Positions 16,243-24,009 of a stretch of DNA of 64,000 nucleotides are shown in pieces. Origin of the DNA: Streptomyces sp. ASQP_92 (lineage in GTDB: Bacteria > Actinomycetota > Actinomycetes > Streptomycetales > Streptomycetaceae); NCBI RefSeq assembly GCF_025399895.1, contig NZ_JAODUA010000006.1, positions 124,001-188,000 of the forward strand, given 5' to 3'. The notes under the pieces are model-generated. The model saw only the letters and a list, made by a program, of their open reading frames with translations. It made no database searches and was not told the origin of the DNA. The position numbers and the translations under genes were made by a program. Within the stretch, counting starts at the first letter, position 1. Every line of letters begins with the position of its first letter.

Positions 16243-16799
16243 AGTCCAGCAGCCGCCGCGGCTAGGCGATTCTCCACCCTGTCGGCGGCGGCGTAGATCT
16301 CAGGCGCCGCCCGTTTGATGAAACGGCCAACGATCGTGTCGGGGCCGTAACGCTGCACGATCTCACCAACCCGATCGGCAGGCGTGGTCTGCCCCCCGTC
16401 CGGCGTGGTCGTCATATCGCAGAACACCAGCGCGTCAACCAGGTCGGGACGCTCCAGCTCGAACTCGCTCTCAAGCTCATGCCGGATCCCTCGCTCCTCA
16501 GCCTCCAGGAGAGCGCAGGAGTGGTGGGCCACGAGCCGCACGACCCGTTCGTCGGCCCCTTCCTCGTCACGAAGAAAGCGCGCCCCATCCAGCGGGTGAA
16601 AGCCGGTGGTGGCGATGCGCGGCGAGTATCCGATGTCATGCAAGACTGCCGCCGCTTCCAGCAGCTCGGCATCGTCGCCCAGGATCGGGCTCAGCGAGCG
16701 AGCACACTTAGCGACCCCGAGGGAGTGCGCCCACCTTCGCGGCAGCGGTTCGGCCAGCAGAGAGTCGGAGGTCGCGTAAGCCCACTCGTTAAGTCCCAT
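16230..16799 (-). CDS. HD-domain phosphohydrolase
   Basis: The 189-residue protein has the HD signature. H in RRWAHSLGVAKCA, HD in AAVLHDIGYSPR (about residues 54-60), HH in VRLVAHHSC and D in DALVFCDMTT form the metal site of small HD phosphohydrolases acting on nucleotides. I chose the ATG at 16799; a TTG nine bases upstream is also open, and neither has a good ribosome site. It is convergent with the Nudix gene and downstream of the GntR gene. Together with Nudix it suggests nucleotide-signal metabolism carried as cargo. Confidence 0.8.
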   Translation of the reverse strand: MGLNEWAYATSDSLLAEPLPRRWAHSLGVAKCARSLSPILGDDAELLEAAAVLHDIGYSPRIATTGFHPLDGARFLRDEEGADERVVRLVAHHSCALLEAEERGIRHELESEFELERPDLVDALVFCDMTTTPDGGQTTPADRVGEIVQRYGPDTIVGRFIKRAAPEIYAAADRVENRLAAAAAGLQPM

Positions 16800-16810
16800 G
16801 GGTGCCAAGG

Positions 16811-17257
16811 CTACGACCGGCCGCGGTCCGGCGGGAGGGCGCGTACCGTGCGCCCCTTGCCGTGCACGGTGGCAAGCAAGCCGGTTCCCTCCATGTTGGC
16901 GAGTACACGACGCACCGCCGTACGCGATACGCCGAACCGCTCGCAGAGCTTCGATTCGGACGGGTAGGTGTCACCAACCGCGAGGGAGTCTTCAGCGATC
17001 ACGTCAGTCATCCGCTCCGCTAGAGAGCGACGGTCGCCGGTTCGGATCACGCGCCAGCCCACTCCAGGCGCAGACTCAAGTACACCCGCGGCTTCGAGCA
17101 CCTTGAGAGCTCGACGGATCGTATTGCGAGCGACGTCGTGCGCTCGCATGAGATCAGCCTCGGACGGCAGGGTGCCGGTGATCTCGCCTGCCTCGATTCT
17201 CTTCCGCAGTGCCTCCGAAATGACCAGATAGGTTCCTCGCGGACTGGCCTCCGACAC
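16811..17257 (-). CDS. regulator made of two GntR-type winged helices
   Basis: This 148-residue protein has two successive GntR-like DNA-binding domains and no recognisable effector domain. The first is LPSEADLMRAHDVARNTIRR followed by ALKVLEAAGVLES. The second is YPSESKLCERFGVSRTAVRR followed by VLANMEGTGLLATVHGKG. The GTG at 17257 has AGAGGAG five bases upstream. Typical GntR proteins have one DNA-binding domain plus a ligand domain, so a head-to-tail pair is unusual. It may repress the element by binding long operators. It precedes the HD gene on the same strand. Confidence 0.8.
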   Translation of the reverse strand: MSEASPRGTYLVISEALRKRIEAGEITGTLPSEADLMRAHDVARNTIRRALKVLEAAGVLESAPGVGWRVIRTGDRRSLAERMTDVIAEDSLAVGDTYPSESKLCERFGVSRTAVRRVLANMEGTGLLATVHGKGRTVRALPPDRGRS

Positions 17258-17403
17258 TTCGGCTCCTCTCACCTTGCTCCGTTGCTCGATGCCCAGGGTC
17301 CCACGGCCACCGGGAGCGACGGCAGGGTCGGTTCCACATCCGATTCTCCAATCTGCTTCCGCCATTCAGCTCCCGCTCGATGTCCCACCGTTTCGGATGT
17401 GCG

Positions 17404-17460
17404 TGGACCATGTGTGGGCCAGGCATCCTCGGCAGGGGGCTGGGACAGCCTCTGACCAGC
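17404..17460. promoter_or_regulatory. right-end arm-type repeats of AICE-1, inner site
   Basis: TGGACCATGTGTGGGCCAGG (17404-17423) matches the left-end doublet at 186-205 in 17 of 20 positions, and CCTCTGACCAGC (17449-17460) is identical to 169-180. The order of the two motifs is reversed relative to the left end. Likely integrase or Xis binding sites. Confidence 0.55.
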
Positions 17461-17586
17461 AGGTACGGGCTGTCTGCGCGACGGTCTGGCGGCCAGTGCC
17501 GGAAGTGTCGAGGTCGATCGAAAGCATAGGAGAGTGGCAGGGCGTGATCCCTTCAGCCGGTACGGAGGCCGCGTACGCGCCCCCTC

Positions 17587-18165
17587 TTACAGCGGTTCAG
17601 CGTGGGCTACAGCCTGGGCTGCTGCCCGAGCGAAGGCTGTGTACAGAGCACCGCTACCTCCAAGCCGTAGCCAGTTGGTTCGAGCCTGGTCCACCGCCCC
17701 CGCGTCATGGCGAAGGAAGGCCTTTCTCCATTTTGATAAGCACTGATACCTGTCGTGTACCCCTTCCCAGAGGTTCGTGGCAGCCAGGCGGACATCCTCC
17801 GGTCCAAGCAACTCAACGACGACGTAGGCTCTCGTGACCTCGTTCACTGGCGCACCAATGTCGACAGGACTCGGATCAGCGTCCGTCCGCGCGTAGTCGA
17901 GCATGCGGCTCATCTGCGTGGATGCAGTCGCCCAATGGTTGTAAGCAACGATCAGTTCTCTGTAGGTCTCCAGTCGTTGCTGACGCAGCCAGTGGGCGTG
18001 CTCGTTTTGCGCCTGATCCCTTACCTGTCTCGCTGCGGTCAGCGCGGCCGTGTTGGCCCCGAGACGCGTTCCGCGCATTGCTGCCAAGCCGCCGATGGCG
18101 GCACCGCCAATCGCCCCAGCTAGCCCGAGCCCAGCGGCCGCGAGCGCAGCTATCTCCGCATCCAT
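17587..18165 (-). CDS. hypothetical protein with N-terminal membrane helix
   Basis: This 192-residue protein starts MDAEIAALAAAGLGLAGAIG, a single Gly/Ala-rich membrane anchor, followed by a helical cytoplasmic domain (RDQAQNEHAHWLRQQRLETY, then NLWEGVHDRYQCLSKWRKAF). It resembles small membrane-anchored hypothetical proteins common in Streptomyces. It is isolated between the inner arm sites and attR, so it is cargo. No ribosome site is obvious before the ATG at 18165. Confidence 0.65.
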   Translation of the reverse strand: MDAEIAALAAAGLGLAGAIGGAAIGGLAAMRGTRLGANTAALTAARQVRDQAQNEHAHWLRQQRLETYRELIVAYNHWATASTQMSRMLDYARTDADPSPVDIGAPVNEVTRAYVVVELLGPEDVRLAATNLWEGVHDRYQCLSKWRKAFLRHDAGAVDQARTNWLRLGGSGALYTAFARAAAQAVAHAEPL

Positions 18166-18267
18166 AACGACAGAATGCCGCCTGGCTCGGCACAGCGGAT
18201 CCGCTCGAAGGAAGCAGTAGGAATCTGCCGCGCATGCGACGGAACGGGAGACCTGGTGTGGAGCCTA

Positions 18268-18324
18268 TGGGCCATACATGGGCCAAGGGGAGCTTGGTGA
18301 CCGCCGGAAGCGCGGATGACCAGC
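18268..18324. promoter_or_regulatory. right-end arm-type repeats of AICE-1, outer site
   Basis: TGGGCCATACATGGGCCAAG (18268-18287) is the third copy of the TGGGCCA doublet with the same 11-bp spacing, and TGACCAGC (18317-18324) repeats the core of the second motif. They end about 20 bases before attR. Confidence 0.55.
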
Positions 18325-18345
18325 ACGTTAGTACCGGATCCGTGC

Positions 18346-18405
18346 CGGTCTTGAAAACCGTCGTGGCAGCGATGTCACCGTGGGTTCAAATCCCACACCC
18401 ACCGC
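18346..18405. repeat. attR of AICE-1
   Basis: Identical to 14-73. The sequence before it is not tRNA, so this is not a functional tRNA gene. After the discriminator G18404 the chromosome reads CAGG, so the pre-integration tRNA-Ser gene did not encode the CCA found at attL. Confidence 0.93.
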
Positions 18406-18428
18406 AGGCTCAGTGAACGCGCTGATCA

Positions 18429-18461
18429 AAAGGGGCGCCCCGCATCGCGAGGCGCCCCTTT
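18429..18461 (+). terminator. native tRNA-Ser terminator, displaced by integration
   Basis: AAAGGGGCGCC (18429-18439) pairs perfectly with GGCGCCCCTTT (18451-18461). It follows attR at the distance a tRNA terminator would have and was separated from its tRNA by insertion of AICE-1. Confidence 0.75.
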
Positions 18462-18480
18462 CGCATGCCGCCCGGCGAAG

Positions 18481-18538
18481 GCCGCGGTGGCGGCCCCCGG
18501 TCAGCGGGCGCCGCGGTGGCGGCCCCCGGTCAGCGGGC
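18481..18538. repeat. 29-bp perfect tandem duplication at the 3' end of the chromosomal prim-pol gene
   Basis: Bases 18481-18509 are repeated exactly at 18510-18538. The unit includes the last codons and the stop codon of the gene at 18530-19393, so a second copy of the gene end lies directly downstream. Confidence 0.85.
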
Positions 18539-19393
18539 CGCGTTCATGCGGGCCGCGGAGGCGATCGTCGCTCGGGCCTCGTGTTCGGTGAGGCCGGTGC
18601 GGATCGCGGCGGAGGTGAGCGCGGCCGTCAGTTCCTCGCCGATGCCGTTCTCGTACGCGCGGCACGCCGCCCAGAACAGGCGGGTGTTGCGCTGCCCCTC
18701 GTGGGCGGCCAGGACGAACTGGACGAGGCCGTGCCCCTGGTGGTCTCCGTGCGGCTGGGCGTGGCTGGGCCGGCTCGGCGGGGTGAGGAGGTCGAGCAGG
18801 GCGCGGGGGCAGGGGGCCGGGCCGAGGTGGGCGGTGCCGGGGGCCAGCCGGTAGACGCCTCGACTGCTCAGCGAGCCGGGGCCGACCAGATAGCCCCCGG
18901 CGCCCCGGATGTCGATGCCGGGGGCGAGCCGGCTCGCGGAGTTCGGTACCACCGTGCCGGGCGGTCCGGTCAGCCAGATGTGCCGGCCCCCGCTCGGGGT
19001 GATCACCACCACGGTCTCCGGGATGGTGAACAGGTGGCGCAGCGCCAGGTGTTGGAGCGCGGCCGTGGCATCGGCCTCCGGGGGTTTGGTGTCGAGGTCG
19101 ATCCCTATGAGGCGGTGCGGCGGCCGGCCGCAGGCGATCCCGTAACCGGTCGCCCAGGGTGCGGCGGCGAACAGCGCGCGTACCGCCGCTGGGTCGGTGC
19201 TGGCGTCGTGCACGCCGTGCCCCGGCAGCCCGCACTCCCCTCGGCAGATCGCGGGCCGGGGGTCGTTCCGGTGGGGCGAGGGCAGGGCCGGGAGCTTGGT
19301 GCGGGAGAGCGGGATGACGGGCAGGCCGCGTTCGGCGGCGGACAGGGCGTGGGCGAGGGCCAGGGTGGCGGCCTGCCGGTCGATGGTGGCCAT
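18530..19393 (-). CDS. bifunctional DNA primase/polymerase-like protein, chromosomal
   Basis: A 287-residue protein with the same prim-pol signatures as the AICE replication proteins: RGLPVIPLSRTKLPALPSP, the metal motif IGIDLDTKP, TPSGGRHIWLTG and GIDIRGAGGYLVGPGS. The ATG at 19393 has GGAG three bases upstream. It lies outside attR and is too divergent to be a recent copy of the element genes. It could be a resident chromosomal gene, or a domesticated remnant of an older element at the same tRNA site. No ATPase partner is adjacent. Confidence 0.82.
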   Translation of the reverse strand: MATIDRQAATLALAHALSAAERGLPVIPLSRTKLPALPSPHRNDPRPAICRGECGLPGHGVHDASTDPAAVRALFAAAPWATGYGIACGRPPHRLIGIDLDTKPPEADATAALQHLALRHLFTIPETVVVITPSGGRHIWLTGPPGTVVPNSASRLAPGIDIRGAGGYLVGPGSLSSRGVYRLAPGTAHLGPAPCPRALLDLLTPPSRPSHAQPHGDHQGHGLVQFVLAAHEGQRNTRLFWAACRAYENGIGEELTAALTSAAIRTGLTEHEARATIASAARMNAAR

Positions 19394-20195
19394 GGCTCCA
19401 TGTTCGTACGAATGTTCGAGAAAGGGAATCCCTTTCGGTGGTGACCGGCGGGACCCGGCCGGGTTCGGGGGCGTGGATTGACCGGATGTGAGCGCCGCCG
19501 GGCCCGGTGCGGGTGCCGCGCGCTCAGGTGAGGGTGCCGATTCCGCCTCCTCTGCCGTCACTCCCGGCCCCCCTCCCGGCGGACCCCCTCCGTCCCTTCT
19601 GTCCCACCCCCCTCCCCGGTACCGACCCCATCCCCGCTGGGCGACGGGCGGGTGGCGGGCAGGTGGCGTCCGGATGACGCCTTGGGGTCCTGGGGTCGAG
19701 CGCGAGGGCGGGTCTGAGTGGTGGGCCGGGACGGTCGGTCGAGACGGTGGCCGGTACGCCCGCCAAGGTTGGCCGAATCCGAGCCGAAACGGTTCTCCCC
19801 TTGGGGGAGAGCGGCTCTCTCGGCCACCGCCCAGCCCTGGCCAGAGCATTGAGGGCGCCTTGGGGGTTTATCGACATGTCCTCACGCTTGCGGGCGAAAG
19901 GTTCCCCAATGCCTGGTTCGCCGGGGATTCGGTGGGCAACTCTGATCTCGCGACGTCGTCACCGAGCGTCCGGGGCGGTTGGCCAACTGCCTTGGAACAG
20001 GCCGTACTTGAGTCACGCGAGTACGACTCGGAGCGAGCCGGAACCACTTCGGATCGCCCGTACCGCTCGCACCAACCGAACCACTCGTACCAACCGAACT
20101 GCCGGCACTACCGGCATCACCCGCATCACCCGCATCACCCGCACTACGTGAACCACTCGCATCACTCGCCACTTCTGGTTCCTGGAGGAATTCAC
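19394..20195. other. 802-bp region without a supported gene
   Basis: No frame here shows convincing coding bias together with a ribosome site; the open frame on the plus strand merely reads into the secreted protein gene. Bases about 20075-20160 contain short direct repeats of ACCAACCGAAC and CATCACCCG type. A promoter for the small secreted protein is expected here but I cannot locate it. Confidence 0.5.
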
Positions 20196-20507
20196 ATGGC
20201 ACGCATCCGTACCGCCCGCATCCTCGCCGCCGTTGCCGCGCTGCCCCTGGCCGCCGCCCTCTGCTCGGGTGTCGCCTCCGCCGACAACGGCTCCATCGCG
20301 GGTCACGGATCGAACGCGGCGGTGGCGACCGTCAGCGGCAGCGGGGTCGGCCACGACAACCGCGGCAACTCGTCCACCACGCAGCAGCAGGCGGTGGGTT
20401 CCGGCGCCACCAACCAGAGCAATACCGCCCAGGTGAACGGCTCCGCCTTCACCTCGATCAACCAGGGCAACGGAAACGTCGCCGTGAACTTCACCCACCT
20501 GTGGTGA
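20196..20507 (+). CDS. small secreted Asn/Gln/Ser-rich protein
   Basis: A 103-residue protein with a clean signal peptide (MARIRTARILAAVAALPLAA, cleavage likely after SGVASA). The mature part of about 75 residues is rich in Asn, Gln, Ser and Gly (NQSNTAQVNG, TSINQGNGN). The spacing resembles curlin-like or other amyloid-forming repeats, but there are no Cys and no chaplin signature. GGAGGA sits seven bases before the ATG. It may be a cell-surface protein; no named family recognised. Confidence 0.75.
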   Translation: MARIRTARILAAVAALPLAAALCSGVASADNGSIAGHGSNAAVATVSGSGVGHDNRGNSSTTQQQAVGSGATNQSNTAQVNGSAFTSINQGNGNVAVNFTHLW

Positions 20508-20550
20508 TCCGCCGGCTTCCCTGCCTCGGGGACGGGTCCATAGCGTGAAC

Positions 20551-20594
20551 GGCGGCCCGGGTGCCCGTGCTTCGGCACGGCCACCCGGGCCGCC
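20551..20594 (+). terminator. strong terminator after the secreted protein gene
   Basis: A 13-bp stem (GGCGGCCCGGGTG with its complement), a C/C mismatch, six more pairs and a TTCG tetraloop. It ends transcription from the left and insulates the downstream operon. Confidence 0.85.
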
Positions 20595-20656
20595 GGCATG
20601 CGTGCGGGGGCACCGGCGGGACCCCGTGCTCCAGGGGCATTGACAGCGAGACCGTA

Positions 20657-20673
20657 TCTGACGGACAGTCAGA
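20657..20673. promoter_or_regulatory. 17-bp operator-like palindrome upstream of the acyl-CoA dehydrogenase operon
   Basis: TCTGACggacaGTCAGA has perfect 6-bp arms and lies 75 bases before the first gene of the operon. The form fits a TetR-family site. No TetR gene is adjacent, so the regulator would be encoded elsewhere. Confidence 0.5.
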
Positions 20674-20747
20674 AACCCGACTCGGGGGCCGGTCCGCACC
20701 TACGGGCGGGCCCGCCGACGTGTCCGTACGCACGGAAGGCCGCCGTC

Positions 20748-21911
20748 GTGCACCTCGCCCCGACCCAGCGCCAGGAGCATCTGCGCGCCGAACTCCGGTC
20801 GTACTTCACCGCTTTGATGCCCGAAGGGCCGCCCCCCGGGACGGACCCGGACGGGCAACGGGCGGTGCTGCGACGAATCGGCGCGGACGGGCTGCTCGGG
20901 CTCGGCTGGCCCGTCGAGTACGGCGGTCAAGGGCGGGGCGCCGACGAGCAGTTCGTCTTCTTCGACGAGGCCTACCGCGCGGGCGCGCCCGTCTCCATGG
21001 TCACCCTGAACACGGTCGGGCCGACCCTGATGAAGTACGGGACCGCCCAGCAGAAGGCCTACTTCCTGCCCAGGATCCTGCGCGGGGAACTCGTCTTCGC
21101 GATCGGCTACAGCGAGCCTGAGGCCGGCACCGACCTCGCCTCCCTCCGCACCAGGGCCGTACGGGACGAGGACTCCTGGGTGATCGACGGGCAGAAGGTG
21201 TTCACCTCCAACGCCCAGCACGCCGACTGGATCTGGCTGGCCTGCCGCACCGACCCCGACGCGCCCAAGCACCGGGGGATCTCGATCGTCCTCGTGCCCA
21301 CCGACGCGCCCGGCTTCTCCTGGACCCCGATCGAGACCGTCGGCGGCCTGACCACCACGGCGACCTACTACGACGGCATCCGGGTGCCGCTCGGGAACCT
21401 GGTCGGGGCGGAGAACGAGGGCTGGGGCCTGATCACCAACCAGCTCAACCACGAGCGGGTCGCGCTCGCCGCCATCGGCATGCAGGCCGAGGATTTCTAC
21501 GAGGCTGCCCTCGCCCATGCGTGTACGCCCGATCCGGTGAGTGCGCGGCGTCCTGTTGACCACGAATGGGTGAAGGCAAAACTGGCCGCCGTGCATGCCC
21601 GGCTGGCGGTGAATCGCCTGCTCAGCTGGCGTTTGGTGGGGGATGTGGGGGCCGGGGTCCTGGCCCCCGGCGACGCCAGCGGCGTGAAGTTCACGGGAAC
21701 GGAGTCCGCGGTCGAAACGTATCGAATGTGTCAGGAGATCGTGGGGGACGCGGGCCTGATCCGGGGTGGTTCGCCCGGCGCCTTCGGGGACGGGGAGCTG
21801 GAGCGGATGAACAGGGCGGCGCAGATCAACACGTTCGGGGGCGGGGTGAGCGAGGTGCAGCGGGAGATCGTCGCGACGATGCGGCTCGGCATGAAGCGGG
21901 GGAAGCGGTGA
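20748..21911 (+). CDS. acyl-CoA dehydrogenase, ChsE2/FadE29-like
   Basis: The 387-residue flavoprotein shows family motifs: AIGYSEPEAGTDLASLRTRA (FAD/substrate loop), WVIDGQKVFTSNAQHADWIW, and C-terminal FGGGVSEVQREIVATMRLG. The start GTG at 20748 has GGAAGG upstream. It opens a five-gene operon with overlapping junctions. The order (ACAD, MaoC-DUF35, ACAD, MaoC, thiolase-like) has the same gene content as the mycobacterial igr cluster (ChsE2, ChsH2, ChsE1, ChsH1, Ltp2). There two short ACADs form a heteromer that dehydrogenates a steroid side chain. The substrate in this organism is not known. Confidence 0.85.
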   Translation: MHLAPTQRQEHLRAELRSYFTALMPEGPPPGTDPDGQRAVLRRIGADGLLGLGWPVEYGGQGRGADEQFVFFDEAYRAGAPVSMVTLNTVGPTLMKYGTAQQKAYFLPRILRGELVFAIGYSEPEAGTDLASLRTRAVRDEDSWVIDGQKVFTSNAQHADWIWLACRTDPDAPKHRGISIVLVPTDAPGFSWTPIETVGGLTTTATYYDGIRVPLGNLVGAENEGWGLITNQLNHERVALAAIGMQAEDFYEAALAHACTPDPVSARRPVDHEWVKAKLAAVHARLAVNRLLSWRLVGDVGAGVLAPGDASGVKFTGTESAVETYRMCQEIVGDAGLIRGGSPGAFGDGELERMNRAAQINTFGGGVSEVQREIVATMRLGMKRGKR

Positions 21912-22930
21912 GGGGGGTGGAGAAGGTGGAAGAGGCCGAGTTCGCGGGCCGGTTGAAGAAGTTCGAGGGGCGGCCGGCGGCGACCGGCGGTGTCGGCAAG
22001 GACCTCGTCAACGCGCCCATGATCAGGCACTGGTGCGAGGCGATGGGCGACACCCACCCCGCCTACACCGGGCCCGACGCCATAGCGCCGCCGACGATGC
22101 TCCAGGCCTGGACGATGGGCGGGCTCTCCGGTCACGGCGACGGCACGGGCCGCGCCACCGGCTACGACGAGCTGTTCGAGCTGCTCGACGGCGCCGGGTT
22201 CACCTCGGTGGTGGCCACGGACTGCGAGCAGGAGTACCTGCGTGATCTGCGGCCGGGAGACCGCGTCACCTATGACGCGGTGATCGAGACGGTGTCGGAG
22301 CGCAAGACCACCAAGCTGGGGACCGGGCACTTCGTCACCACGCGGATGGATGTGCACGCCAATGGGGTACTGGCGGGCATGCATCGGTTCCGCATCCTCA
22401 AGTACGCGCCCGCACAAGCGAGTTCAGACGCTGCGGACATCGTACGGGTGGGTTCGAGCAGCCAGGGACAACCCTCCTCCTCGCGGGGGCGGGCGGCGCC
22501 CGAGCCGGGGGCGGGTGGGACGGCGGCCCGGGTGCTGCGTCCGAGGCCCGTCGTCAACCGGGACAACGCCGGGTTCTGGGCGGGGGTCGCCGAGCACCGG
22601 CTGCTCATCCAGCGCTGCGACGACTGCGCCGAGCTGCGTTTTCCCTGGCTGCCCGGCTGCCACGCCTGCGGATCGGGCCGGTGGGACACGGTCGAGGCGA
22701 GTGGGGACGGGAGGGTCTACTCGTACGTGGTGATGCACCACCCGCCCTTCCCCGCCTTCGATCCGCCCTACGCGGTGGGCCTGATCGAGCTCGCCGAGGG
22801 GGTGCGGATCATCAGCAATGTGGTGGGGGTGGCGCCTGACGCGGTACGGATCGGCATGCCCGTGCGTCTCGAATTCCTGCGCGCGGACCATGAGTTGGAG
22901 CTTCCCGTGTTCCGGGCGGAGGCGGCCTGA
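21908..22930 (+). CDS. MaoC-like hydratase fused to a DUF35 zinc-ribbon/OB domain (ChsH2-like)
   Basis: A 340-residue two-domain protein. The N-terminal hot-dog half (MIRHWCEAMGDTHPAYTG) belongs to MaoC-like hydratases. A low-complexity linker (about residues 180-205) leads to a DUF35 part with a zinc ribbon, CDDCAELRFPWLPGCHACGSG spacing (Cys-x2-Cys, Cys-x2-Cys), and an OB fold (GDGRVYSYVVMHHPPFPAF). In mycobacteria the DUF35 part of ChsH2 binds the thiolase-like Ltp2 to form an aldolase, and the partner gene is two genes downstream here. GTG at 21908 overlaps the previous stop. Confidence 0.85.
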   Translation: MRGVEKVEEAEFAGRLKKFEGRPAATGGVGKDLVNAPMIRHWCEAMGDTHPAYTGPDAIAPPTMLQAWTMGGLSGHGDGTGRATGYDELFELLDGAGFTSVVATDCEQEYLRDLRPGDRVTYDAVIETVSERKTTKLGTGHFVTTRMDVHANGVLAGMHRFRILKYAPAQASSDAADIVRVGSSSQGQPSSSRGRAAPEPGAGGTAARVLRPRPVVNRDNAGFWAGVAEHRLLIQRCDDCAELRFPWLPGCHACGSGRWDTVEASGDGRVYSYVVMHHPPFPAFDPPYAVGLIELAEGVRIISNVVGVAPDAVRIGMPVRLEFLRADHELELPVFRAEAA

Positions 22931-24009
22931 TGGACTTCACGCCCACTGAGGAGCAGGGGGCCGTGCGCCGGCTCGCCGGGCAGATCTTTGGCGACCTCTC
23001 GACGCACGAGCGCCTAGCGGCGGCCGGTACGGGGAGCGATGCCGCGCTGTGGAAGGCGCTGTGCGGCGCGGGCCTGGTGGCGGCGATCGAGGAAGTCGGC
23101 CTTCTCGGCCTGGTGCTCGCCCTGGAGGAGCAGGGCAGAACCACGGCGCAGGTCCCGTTCGCGGCCCACTGCGTCTACGGAATCCTCGCGCTCACCGCCC
23201 ACGGCACGGCCGAACAGCGCGAGCGGCTGCTGCCGGACCTGCGGGCGGGCGAGACCGTGGTGACCGGCGCCTTTCCCGCGTGGGAAGGCGGTGTACGGGC
23301 CACGGGGAAAGGGGAGTTGAGCGGTTGCGTGCCGCTCGTGCCCTGGCTGCGGGACGCCACCCATGTGCTGGTCCCGGACGCGGCGGGCGGCCTGTGGCTC
23401 GTGCGGGTCGCCGACGCGCGGGCCGAGCCGGTGGAGACGACCGCGCCCTGGTCGGCGGGGCGGCTCACCCTGGCGGCGACCCCGGCCGAGCGGGTGGGCG
23501 GGGCGGAGGCGTACGCGGACGTGCTGGCGACGGCCCGCACCGCGTTCGCGGGGTTGCAGGCCGGGGTCTGCGCGGGCTCACTGGCCAGGGCGGTCCACCA
23601 CACCACGACCCGCGAGCAGTTCGGGCGCCCCCTCTCCACCAACCAGGCCGTGCTGATGCGCGCCGCCGACGCGTACATGGACACCGAGGCGATACGGGTC
23701 ACGTCCTACGAGGCGGCCTGGCGGCGGGACGAGGGGCTGCGGTACGGAACGCACGCGCTGACGGCGGCCTGGTGGGCGTCCGAGGCGGGCACCCGTGTCG
23801 TGCACGCGGGCCAACATCTGCACGGCGGCCTCGGCGCGGACCTGGAACATCCCGTCCACCGGCACTTCCTGTGGGGCCGGCAGCTGGATGCCTATCTGGG
23901 CTGCGGGGCGCGGCTCCTGGCGGAGCTGGGTGAGGCGATCGTCGCCGAGAGGGTGGCCGAGCGGGGCCCCCTTGAGGGCGCGTCGGGGCACGAGGGAGTG
24001 CGGGCATGA
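22930..24009 (+). CDS. acyl-CoA dehydrogenase, ChsE1/FadE28-like subunit
   Basis: A 359-residue ACAD-fold protein starting MDFTPTEEQGAVRRLAGQIF, with C-terminal THALTAAWWASEAGTRVVHA and LHGGLGADLEHPVHRHFLW motifs. Its sequence is degenerate in the middle compared with the first ACAD (no clear catalytic Glu that I can assign), as expected for the partner subunit of a heteromeric enzyme. TGATG overlap with the upstream gene; ATGA overlap with the downstream one. Confidence 0.82.
   Translation: MDFTPTEEQGAVRRLAGQIFGDLSTHERLAAAGTGSDAALWKALCGAGLVAAIEEVGLLGLVLALEEQGRTTAQVPFAAHCVYGILALTAHGTAEQRERLLPDLRAGETVVTGAFPAWEGGVRATGKGELSGCVPLVPWLRDATHVLVPDAAGGLWLVRVADARAEPVETTAPWSAGRLTLAATPAERVGGAEAYADVLATARTAFAGLQAGVCAGSLARAVHHTTTREQFGRPLSTNQAVLMRAADAYMDTEAIRVTSYEAAWRRDEGLRYGTHALTAAWWASEAGTRVVHAGQHLHGGLGADLEHPVHRHFLWGRQLDAYLGCGARLLAELGEAIVAERVAERGPLEGASGHEGVRA

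Larger units (their letters stand above)
14..18405. mobile_element. AICE-1: integrative and conjugative element of the prim-pol type in tRNA-Ser(TGA)
   Basis: The element is bounded by a perfect 60-bp direct repeat (14-73 and 18346-18405) derived from the 3' part of tRNA-Ser. It carries an integrase next to the left end, an excisionase, a replication block (prim-pol, DUF3631 ATPase, SSB), a C5 methyltransferase, an FtsK-like TraB with Spd-like membrane proteins, and right-end regulators (XRE/DUF5919, tandem GntR) with Nudix and HD hydrolases. This gene set and tRNA site are the hallmarks of actinomycete AICEs. Replication is probably by the prim-pol rather than a RepSA-type initiator, because no RepSA-like gene is present. 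All hallmark genes look intact, so the element may still be mobile; that is inference. Confidence 0.95.

Noticed and set aside
18346..18405. A second tRNA-Ser gene
   Set aside because: Only the 3' part is present; the upstream bases cannot form the acceptor or D arm. It is attR.
19488..20195. N-terminal extension of the small secreted protein
   Set aside because: The extension is low-complexity and would bury the signal peptide; GGAGGA supports the start at 20196.
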